Assembly (NCBI RefSeq): GCF_000142805.1
Contig: NC_013080.1
Location: 1,178,001-1,242,000 of the forward strand
Direction of reading: 5' to 3'
DNA from: Lachancea thermotolerans CBS 6340
Taxonomy: Eukaryota; Ascomycota; Saccharomycetes; Saccharomycetales; Saccharomycetaceae
Length of the DNA: 64,000 nucleotides
The notes beneath the pieces were generated by a model. That model was given only the letters and a program-made list of their open reading frames with translations, was not told where the DNA came from and made no database searches. Below, in pieces: positions 38,350-45,764 of the stretch (position 1 is its first letter; each line of letters starts with the position of its first letter). A program made the position numbers and the translations under genes.

Positions 38350-39162
38350 AATTGTTATAGACATAACCCTCCACCTCAGCGTCCTGCCCGATGCCCTCTC
38401 TTTTGCTGCTTATTTACAGGGTAACCCGTTTCTGGGTAAGGAAAAGGCTGAAAAATTTCTGAACTATCTTAATCTCATTTGGACTAGAAACCATGCGCGT
38501 TTAGTGCTTCATGCCTCGCCAACGGGCTTAAAAGTCGCTTGTGCAGGCATTATGGCGGGTTAGTAAGGAGTATGTTATGCTACTGCTTAATTTGCCGCGC
38601 GGGGGATTTTACTGTTCGCATTTTATGATGATAAACTTCAATTTTTTGCTGGCCTATTGAGAACAGAGCGCTTCCGCAAGAGGCGTTTTTAGGACATCCC
38701 GCACAGCCTTGTGGCTGCGTGTCTCCATTGCTTCAGGTTTGAAGCAGACACCGTTTTGGCGTCTGTTTCTCACGGCCTGGGTAATGTGGGTCCTGGGTCC
38801 TTTAATGTGATGAGTGGTTAGTACTTTTATGTCATAGTTACACTGAGAATGCCAGTAGAACTCCCCGAGTGGCCCCAATTGACCGACCTCGGTTACTAAC
38901 AGTTCTGTATAGTGTCTAGGTGTTTTATAGGAATCAAAATTCATTGTTATTATTATGTAACGGGCTAAGACCCCCCGCGAACCGCGTGCTGCTTCCTTGC
39001 CGGTGTTAGGTCCATGCATAGGGCGAACTGGTAGCTTTATAGCCACCTCCGAGTACTGAGTGACGCGCCTCTTATAATCGTTTTGATATTATTATTGAAC
39101 GTTTTACATAAAACTTAAACTACAATATTCTTGTGGAAATGTGTCCTACCCGGTCAGTAGAT
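38350..39162. other. Long DUS4/RPL31 convergent intergenic region
   Basis: 813 bp between two convergent stop codons, far longer than needed for two terminators. It contains a hairpin CAGCC TTGT GGCTG (38704-38717) and TTACTAACAG near 38892. A minus-strand ORF from an ATG at 39019 to 38654 (121 codons) resembles nothing I know. No tRNA or LTR could be recognised. Confidence 0.35.
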
Positions 39163-39782
39163 TTAAGCTTCATCTTCTTCAACAACGACGGTTTGCAAGC
39201 CCTTGGCGGAGGCAACCACAACTGGCTCCACGTAAGAGAACAATGGGTGCTTGGCGTTCTCCTCCTCGTTTCTCTTTCTGGAGATCTTCAATCTCAATCT
39301 GAATGGAACACCTTGGATACCTCTCTTCCAGACCTCCTGGTTCAATCTTGGGTCCAAACGCACCTCCTCAGTGCCCATGTGCAACTTGGCGAACTTCTTA
39401 ATCTCCTTGACGGCTCTTGGAGCTCTCTTCTTGAAAGAGACACCATGCAACTGCGGTGGGTTAGTAAAGCTGTAATTGAAGATTGTGGGCCATGTTATAA
39501 ACGCAAACGCGCTGCCCTTCGACGCGAACACCAGATCCTGGCATACCTCCGGTCCCACGCCCTGCGGTCATGGTCACGGTGTGTATTCCCGTATTCTAGA
39601 ACTCTGTCAGTCCGTCGGCCCACAGGAGCCCGGGCCTCAGCGACCAGCGATAATTCTCATCTCCTCCGGTGTGTCGCGCCTGCGCGTTTCTCCCACTGGT
39701 TTCATTATTTCCAATATGGACATACTCTCTTGTGCAAGTTGATGGTGTATTCACGAGTAACAACGTCTTTCAAACCGGCCAT
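39163..39782 (-). CDS. RPL31: Ribosomal protein L31 (eL31), two exons
   Basis: 60S protein at the polypeptide exit tunnel. Exon 1 is 39726-39782 (19 codons, MAGLKDVVTREYTINLHKR). Exon 2 is 39163-39450, beginning LHGVSFKKRAPRAVKEIKKF and ending VVVEEDEA. The 114-residue product is one residue longer than S. cerevisiae Rpl31. Codon usage is of the highly expressed kind (GCC, AAG, TTG, GGT, AGA). It is the single-copy counterpart of RPL31A (YDL075W) and RPL31B (YLR406C). Upstream are Rap1- and Fhl1-type sites, pushed far out by a GC-rich insert. Confidence 0.97.
39451..39725 (-). other. RPL31 spliceosomal intron
   Basis: 275-nt intron with donor GTATGT directly after the exon 1 Arg codon AGA, a perfect TACTAAC branch point at 39460-39466 and acceptor CCGCAG. 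The position equals that in S. cerevisiae RPL31A and RPL31B. Confidence 0.96.
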
Positions 39783-39873
39783 TTCGTACACTTGGTGCTT
39801 CTACTTGTGAATAATAGCTACGAACAGCGCTAGTGCTCACTTTTGTCAAACCCAACTTTTTTTTCCAGTAGCA

Positions 39874-40085
39874 TCAGAGCCCACCTCCGCTACCTTCCCC
39901 CGAGCTAGGCAGGGGGAGTCCTGCCGGGACTCTGTGGCTGGGCCGGGTTCCTGCGAGAGCTCCGTCCACGGTAGGCAGAGGAGCTAGGCTGCCGTCGCCG
40001 TACCGCCTGGGGGAGGCCACTGCCAGGCAGAAGCCCAGGCGGGCGCCCAGCCTGGAGCCTGCCATCCAGTGCCCTGGCTCAGTGT
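39874..40085. repeat. GC-rich hairpin-dense island in the RPL31/RXT3 promoter
   Basis: About 210 bp of very GC-rich DNA with abrupt edges, a T-tract on one side and ordinary sequence on the other. It holds at least five short perfect stems: TCCCCC/GGGGGA (39896-39917), GAGTCC/GGACTC (39916-39932), GGCAG/CTGCC (39974-39993), CTGCCAGGCAG (40020-40030) and CCAGGC/GCCTGG (40035-40055, enclosed by GGCAG/CTGCC at 40026-40063). GAGCTAGGC occurs twice (39902, 39981). The minus strand is open from an ATG at 40140 to 39874, but the Gly/Pro/Arg-rich product is probably a by-product of composition. Confidence 0.7.
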
Positions 40086-40087
40086 GG

Positions 40088-40247
40088 TTTGCGTCCCTCT
40101 GATCGATCAGAAGAGCCTCCACTTTCTCACCTACGTACATTTCTATGCGGCGTATATGGTTAGCAGAAACTACAAAACTAAACCACGCAAAACATTTTCA
40201 AGTGAAAATTGAAGAATGCACGGGTGCTGAATGGCGTGTATGGGTGG
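40088..40247 (-). promoter_or_regulatory. Fhl1/Ifh1 and Rap1 sites of the RPL31 promoter
   Basis: TTTGCGTC at 40088-40095 is the reverse of the Fhl1-associated GACGCAAA. TGTATGGGTG at 40237-40246 is the reverse of a Rap1 site (CACCCATACA). A second, weaker Rap1-like TGCACGGGTGC lies 20 bp away at 40217-40227 in the same orientation. Tandem Rap1 plus Fhl1 is the standard ribosomal protein promoter layout. The Rap1 sites lie about 435-465 bp before the RPL31 ATG. Confidence 0.75.
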
Positions 40248-40409
40248 AGAGCAGTCACATACTCAGCGTAAAATGTCCAATAGTGGATGTCAAGTATATT
40301 TTAGATCAGCATAATAACCCTTAAGCATTTAGAGAAGATGAGCTAGTTGAGTTTTAGGGTAAAGAACAGAAATCTAGACTGCGAACGGCATATTTATGTG
40401 TAGTTGAAA

Positions 40410-41243
40410 ATGGCTGCAATTACAGATATGAATGAGGCGTATCGGCAAACACAATCGCAAATATACAGCCTACAACAGACAATTCTCAATTCTTCGAGAA
40501 CGCATGGACAGGAGCCGGCCCCCTCTCGAGACCAGGCTGGGCTCCACGGCGGGGAAAACGGCTCCGGGCCTCACAGTGGTACTCCAGCTGCGAAAGTCAA
40601 CTCCAAGCCTATCCTGGAGCTGGTTGCGGCGCATTACGCAGCAAACAGGAGGCACCTGGGCACGCTGCGCTATAACGCGTGGAGCGGGGCCGAAGCGCGT
40701 GAGAGCGTGGCGCAGATGGAGCCGGATCTCGAGTATATGCGGCTGATCATGCCGCGCCCATTTCTGCCGGAGTACCAGGCCTCGGACATCAACTGCCTGG
40801 TGTCGATCGAGGTGAGCTACGAAGACATTGCCGCGATGTCGCAGCCTCACTCTTCCAACCTGCACGTCACAAACAATGAGCTATGGGGGTCCGACATATA
40901 CACCGACGACTCTGACATCCTGCTGGTGCTCAGGCACTGCGGCGTGATCCCCAGCTCCAGCCCGCAGTTTCATGCCCGGACACCAGCCAACCTCGCGGAT
41001 CCAGACCACGTGGTTGGCACCATACCGCCTGCACCCACGGCGTACGACCTCGAGGTCGATATCCTGCTGCTGCCGCCGCTTCAGACCTACTCTTCCAGTC
41101 TGAAAAACGGCCTGAAGTCGAGGTCTTGGTACACTTGCCACGACGGCCTCAGTTACGGTATCTACTCCATCGAGGTTAAGCCCCGAGATACCTCGACCCA
41201 GAACATCCCGCTACAGGATTGTACCAAGACCACTGAATGGTGA
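40410..41243 (+). CDS. RXT3: Rpd3L histone deacetylase subunit Rxt3
   Basis: Subunit of the large Rpd3 histone deacetylase complex, which represses promoters. The product is 277 residues from the first ATG at 40410 (S. cerevisiae 294). The N-terminal about 65 residues are polar and Gln-rich. The rest is the Rxt3 domain, with VSIEVSYEDIAAMS, DIYTDDSDILLVLRHCGV, YDLEVDILLLPPLQTY and SRSWYTCHDGLSYGIYSIEV. It is divergent from RPL31 and matches YDL076C between YDL075W and YDL077C. Confidence 0.92.
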   Translation: MAAITDMNEAYRQTQSQIYSLQQTILNSSRTHGQEPAPSRDQAGLHGGENGSGPHSGTPAAKVNSKPILELVAAHYAANRRHLGTLRYNAWSGAEARESVAQMEPDLEYMRLIMPRPFLPEYQASDINCLVSIEVSYEDIAAMSQPHSSNLHVTNNELWGSDIYTDDSDILLVLRHCGVIPSSSPQFHARTPANLADPDHVVGTIPPAPTAYDLEVDILLLPPLQTYSSSLKNGLKSRSWYTCHDGLSYGIYSIEVKPRDTSTQNIPLQDCTKTTEW

Positions 41244-41402
41244 GAGTCGTGACACGTGCAAACTGGCACGGTTGTTTGAAGGTCACATGATAAGCGTCGG
41301 GCTTTAACGATTCAAAAAATATTGGAGCCGGCTATCGAACCGACACACCCTCCAGTTTCAAAAAACCTGGGGTACAGAACGCGGTTCTATCGTGAACCTG
41401 AG

Positions 41403-42047
41403 ATGGTACCTAAAGCTCGCAAATCCTCGAGCTCTCCTCTCGGAGGCTCCATACGCCAGTTTCTTCACAGATGCAAAGTGGGGCTCCACAAGATGTCGAA
41501 AGAGGCCCTTGATACGGAGTCCAGCGAAGAGTACAACACTGTCAACGGGTTGTTCGACACTGGACCGAGCAAAGGAGCCTCTCAGGAAAGGACTAGTGAG
41601 GAGCGGAACAGCAGTACGTCTGTGACACTGACGCGCGAGATGCCTTTAACAGATGAAGAGGATGAATTAGATTCAGAGGTCGAAGAGCCGGGCGACGCAC
41701 CGGGAGCGAAAGATGCGCAGACCTTTGCAACATTTGATGTCGTGCAAGAATGTGCCAAGCTGCGAGCCGCCACCGGGGAGCCTTTTGTGAGAGCCGAGGA
41801 AGTCTGGAGGAGGAGGCGTGACCTGTGGGTTTCAACTACAAACGGTTCCTATCTAGAAACTGCAGAGAAAAACAGAGAGGTGTTTAAGGAGATTGCTCCG
41901 CGCCAATATGTTCGTATTTACCGCAAGCTGGTCGTGGACGGAGTACCGCTGAAGCGGCCTCTCAACTTACAGGACGCGATGCAAGTCGTCAACGCGGGTT
42001 GGGTAGAAACTCAGAAATGGGAAAGGGCTGCAAAGGGACTGGCGTGA
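41403..42047 (+). CDS. Uncharacterised protein, YLR407W-like
   Basis: 214 residues from the first in-frame ATG at 41403; 27 upstream codons are open but lack an ATG. The N-terminal half is Ser-rich and acidic (DEEDELDSEVEEPGD). The C-terminal half is a conserved folded region (VQECAKLRAATGEPFVRAEE, VFKEIAPRQYVRIYRKLVVD, RPLNLQDAMQVVNAGWVETQ). Length and position before BLS1 fit S. cerevisiae YLR407W, a protein of unknown function whose loss is reported to affect bud shape. No domain of known role is visible. Confidence 0.75.
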   Translation: MVPKARKSSSSPLGGSIRQFLHRCKVGLHKMSKEALDTESSEEYNTVNGLFDTGPSKGASQERTSEERNSSTSVTLTREMPLTDEEDELDSEVEEPGDAPGAKDAQTFATFDVVQECAKLRAATGEPFVRAEEVWRRRRDLWVSTTNGSYLETAEKNREVFKEIAPRQYVRIYRKLVVDGVPLKRPLNLQDAMQVVNAGWVETQKWERAAKGLA

Positions 42048-42228
42048 AAAGACATTCAAAACTGGGAAATCATGAGCACTTGCCGAAATAAAGGCGCAAA
42101 AGACGCATTTTGTAGCAGCTGTATATTAATTTGAATTAGCAAGTACTTTAGGATCAGCCTGTTGACAGCACAAACCCCAAGCACGTTGCGTTAGGTGCTT
42201 TCTCCGCTTTATTCGTGAAGCCAGGACA

Positions 42229-42558
42229 TCACCCTCCAGACTGGTTATCTCTCACTTTGGCCAAGGTGGTTTCCAACACCCTAATATCTCTGTCTATTAG
42301 CTCGGCCCAGTTCTGCAAGTCCCCATCGCAGAGGACCGTATCGCTGTATTTGTAATATAGCCTCTGCAATGGCACAACGCACTTGTCTTTGAACTCGGTA
42401 TCATGAAGCTCCACCAGTCTCTTAAGCTGTTTTTCATTTATGTAGGCATAGTTGCTTTCAATCTCTTCGTGAGCCTCCGCGACGTTGGTGTTCGTCTGGG
42501 ATTTGGTGATCTTATTCAATGCCCGCTCAAGCAAAGCTTCTTTGGATGCCTTCGACAT
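42229..42558 (-). CDS. BLS1: BLOC-1 subunit Bls1
   Basis: Small coiled-coil subunit of the yeast BLOC-1 complex at endosomes, implicated in Rab5/Vps21 inactivation. The product is 109 residues (S. cerevisiae 122), largely helical, with [20 protein letters not shown] in the centre. The family is weakly conserved, so the call leans on its place between the YLR407W homolog and VAM6/UTP21 and on orientation (YLR408C). It shares a 106-bp divergent promoter with VAM6. Confidence 0.8.
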
Positions 42559-42664
42559 TGGGGTCTTAGTTGATCATCGGTAATATTATCTTAGATTGTT
42601 CGCCCTTTGAAAGTTTAGGTTCTTTTACTATGAAAAGAACGCGTGAATTATCACCAAGTAACAG

Positions 42665-45600
42665 ATGCTCACAGCCAGACTACTATCATCAACCCTTGCT
42701 GATGATGTGACTTCGATTTTGCCAATATGTGAGACTGCGAAGCTATTAGTTTCAACTGCGGCCGGAGACGTCCTAGTTTACGCTTTTGAGGGACATGCAC
42801 TGAAGTTATCTCACACCTACAGCCACTTATTGAAAAGAAATGATACAGATACAGTTATCAACAATCTGCTTTACTCAGATCAACTGAGCACAGTCTTCGC
42901 CATATGCGAAAAGAGCATAGTCCTGTTAAACAGTACAAATCTGAACCAGTTTGACAAGATTGTGGACAAGAGAGGCATCCAACAGGCCTGGGTATTTGAA
43001 AGGCAGTCCGAGTCATGTCACACAACTACCGCTCTACTATACCGTCCTAAAAAGGCGTCGAGCTTAAAGCTTTTTCTGTGGAGAGACCGCACTTTCAGCA
43101 GCGTCTTGGAAGTTAATCTCAACAGCAAGGACGAAGTGGTCATGTCAGCTGAAATGGGCCGTGGCGGATTCATTATAGCAACTAATTACAGCACTTATCA
43201 CTGGAAGCTAAGCAACACGAATCTGACCGTGTTCGACAAGGTTGTTTCTCCAACGTATCCTCATAGCATTCAGGATGCTATCAAAGAAATGGAATCTCAT
43301 AAATTCAAGTCTGGAAAGGCGAATGAGCCCGTTGCTTCATCAAATGAATCGATTTTGAGTAGGAAAATGAGTTTTAGGCAGTTCTTCAAAGTCCATGATA
43401 CTAATGGCGAGCTTCACAACAAAAAGTTGATCTTTCAACCCGCTAGTCAACCGCATCCCAAGATGATGGATGGAAAACAAAAGAAGATTTATGAATTGAT
43501 TACGGATGATTCCAAGCTACTTTATATGTCTGTGAGGGACGGCCATGAATTTTATGAATCAAATTCCGATTTTGACTGTATGCAGTATCTGTCTTCGAAG
43601 TTTCTACTTCTTAACAGCAAAAAAGCAGTGAGGATTGTCGATTATGAATTTGGACTCCCTTACTTGGATTTGCAAGTGGAAGAAGGAATCAAGAAGGTTT
43701 TTCGAACGCCAGATTCTACATTACTGGTATGGACATCTGAGGACAACTTGCAAATTTACCGAGTGTTTATCACTGATGAATCAGATGCTTCTTCTGATGA
43801 AGCTGCTTACCAGGAGTTAGAAAGTTCAGGGATGTCACTATCAATGAAGAAAATAATCTTCTGCGAAGCCATCCTTTATCCTCATGACCGAGTTGCTCTG
43901 TGCGAAAGCTTTGAGTGCGATGACCTTGAGGAGACACTAGATCTATACGCATTAAAGCTTCGTGACTTGAATGTTCTATGGAGCTTAAGCTGCTTCGAAC
44001 GCTGTCAAAGGTGTTTCGAACAGGTCCCCAAAGACCCTAACTTAGTTAAAAGGCTTTCAAAGCTGCAAGGATTTGTCATAAAGGAGATTTTTGACATCTT
44101 TATTAAGTTCCTAGCCCCACCCGAGCTTGTTATTGGCTATTGCTTCTCTGATTTTGTTCCTGATGCCTTACAAGATAGCATGCCGAGCGGTACGAGTGTT
44201 TTTAATAGCGAGCCTATAAAACAAATTCCAACTCAGTACATCATCAAATGGTGCATTCCTTATTTAACAGATACAAGAAGGGTCTTGTATAACCTAGCCA
44301 ATGGAAAAAAGGTTGAATGGAAACTGGAAGATAGAAAAATAAAGGTTGGGATAAGGTTCTTTCAGATAAATCATGGTCAAGAGCTTGATGTGGGTACCCT
44401 CCTGAAAATGGTTGATACCACTCTCTTCAACGTCTATCTCAAGTTTAATCCCTCCATGGTTGGCCCTTTTACTAGGGTCAAAAACTCCTGCGACTTTGAA
44501 ACAGTGGAAAAACAGCTGCTCAAACATAAGAGGATACAAGAATTGGTAGATTTTTACTACCAGAGAGGCGAACATGAGCTAGCACTGAAGCTTTTGATTG
44601 GATTAGAGAGTCAAATCAAATCTGAACACCAAAGTGATGTTGCAAATGATATCAAAACAGTTGTGGTGGAATATATCAAAAAGCTACCAGAACAGGATTC
44701 TGATACTATTTTCAAGTATACCAAGTGGCTTGTTGAGAAATTTCCCGAAGACAAAGAATTTGTCATATCTAGTGTATTCATGAACTTCAGTCCAAATTGT
44801 TCAAGGTATGACTTTATCAATGCGTATGACTTCATCAACGGTTTCGACCAAAGCTTATCACTGAAGTACCTAGAGTTCGTGATTGACGCATTTAAGACAA
44901 CTCAAAAGAAGGTCTACATGGATTTGATCCAGCGATATCTTGAGAACATCCATGATGACAAGAATGCAAAAAAGCTAGAGGCCCTTTTGAGGTCAACTGA
45001 CTGTTATGAGCCACGCACGGTTCTAAGACTATTCCAGAATTTCATTGACTCGGACGAATCTACCAACGGAGTTGACCGTCTCGTGAAAAGACTCAAGGTG
45101 TACCCTCTGAAGATCATGGGAGAACATGGGCAATCTCTTGCAATCCTAGTAGGAGATCTTTCAAATTACAACCTTGCTTCAGCTTATTGCTACGATGTTT
45201 ATGTCAATGATGCTGAGACAGGGCTTTCACTTTTTAGTAAGCTCCTTGATAAGTTAATCAAGAAAGCAAAACTCAATGATGGCGACTTCAAAAACGTTTT
45301 GAAGTTTTTGAAGGAACATGGCCCCAGGCTTGATAGTATTGAGACCCTCAAAAAGCTGCCAGCCGACATGAAACTGAAAGACCTAAATCAAATATTGTCG
45401 AAGGAGATCGAGGCTTCTTCGAATAGGAGATATACTTCAAGGATGGAAAGGAACCTGCTACAGGTTGCATTGGTTGACAAAACATATCAGTTGAATAACG
45501 AGCTAACTAGATATTGCATAATTGGTGACGCGCAAAAATGCTACGTGTGTCACAAGCACCTAAAGTGCAACACTGGCGAGACGTTTTTGATGTATGATAC

Positions 45601-45709
45601 ACCAAACGCAGAAGTTGTTACACACTACAACTGCGGAAAGTCCATGGAACAACTGCTACAAGCTAAAAAGGGCAATCGTCATAAGATTTGGGGCGACTTA
45701 CTAAAGTGA
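42665..45709 (+). CDS. VAM6: HOPS tethering subunit Vam6/Vps39
   Basis: HOPS subunit that binds the Rab Ypt7 on vacuoles and at vacuole-mitochondrion contacts. The product is 1014 residues (S. cerevisiae 1049): an N-terminal beta-propeller/CNH-like region (about 1-350), a long alpha-solenoid with clathrin-repeat character (about 400-930), and a C-terminal zinc-binding domain with CYVCHKHLKC (about residue 958) and VVTHYNCGKSM. It is divergent from BLS1 and converges with UTP21. VPS33, another HOPS subunit, is also present in the window. Confidence 0.93.
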   Translation: MLTARLLSSTLADDVTSILPICETAKLLVSTAAGDVLVYAFEGHALKLSHTYSHLLKRNDTDTVINNLLYSDQLSTVFAICEKSIVLLNSTNLNQFDKIVDKRGIQQAWVFERQSESCHTTTALLYRPKKASSLKLFLWRDRTFSSVLEVNLNSKDEVVMSAEMGRGGFIIATNYSTYHWKLSNTNLTVFDKVVSPTYPHSIQDAIKEMESHKFKSGKANEPVASSNESILSRKMSFRQFFKVHDTNGELHNKKLIFQPASQPHPKMMDGKQKKIYELITDDSKLLYMSVRDGHEFYESNSDFDCMQYLSSKFLLLNSKKAVRIVDYEFGLPYLDLQVEEGIKKVFRTPDSTLLVWTSEDNLQIYRVFITDESDASSDEAAYQELESSGMSLSMKKIIFCEAILYPHDRVALCESFECDDLEETLDLYALKLRDLNVLWSLSCFERCQRCFEQVPKDPNLVKRLSKLQGFVIKEIFDIFIKFLAPPELVIGYCFSDFVPDALQDSMPSGTSVFNSEPIKQIPTQYIIKWCIPYLTDTRRVLYNLANGKKVEWKLEDRKIKVGIRFFQINHGQELDVGTLLKMVDTTLFNVYLKFNPSMVGPFTRVKNSCDFETVEKQLLKHKRIQELVDFYYQRGEHELALKLLIGLESQIKSEHQSDVANDIKTVVVEYIKKLPEQDSDTIFKYTKWLVEKFPEDKEFVISSVFMNFSPNCSRYDFINAYDFINGFDQSLSLKYLEFVIDAFKTTQKKVYMDLIQRYLENIHDDKNAKKLEALLRSTDCYEPRTVLRLFQNFIDSDESTNGVDRLVKRLKVYPLKIMGEHGQSLAILVGDLSNYNLASAYCYDVYVNDAETGLSLFSKLLDKLIKKAKLNDGDFKNVLKFLKEHGPRLDSIETLKKLPADMKLKDLNQILSKEIEASSNRRYTSRMERNLLQVALVDKTYQLNNELTRYCIIGDAQKCYVCHKHLKCNTGETFLMYDTPNAEVVTHYNCGKSMEQLLQAKKGNRHKIWGDLLK

Positions 45710-45764
45710 TTTATAGACTTTAATGGCTTGACTAATCAGGTAAGCTAGATTTACACGTAAGTAA

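Noticed and set aside
39874-40140. 88-codon minus-strand ORF across the GC island
   Set aside because: Gly/Pro/Arg-rich product explained by hairpin-rich GC sequence; kept as part of the island finding, not as a gene.
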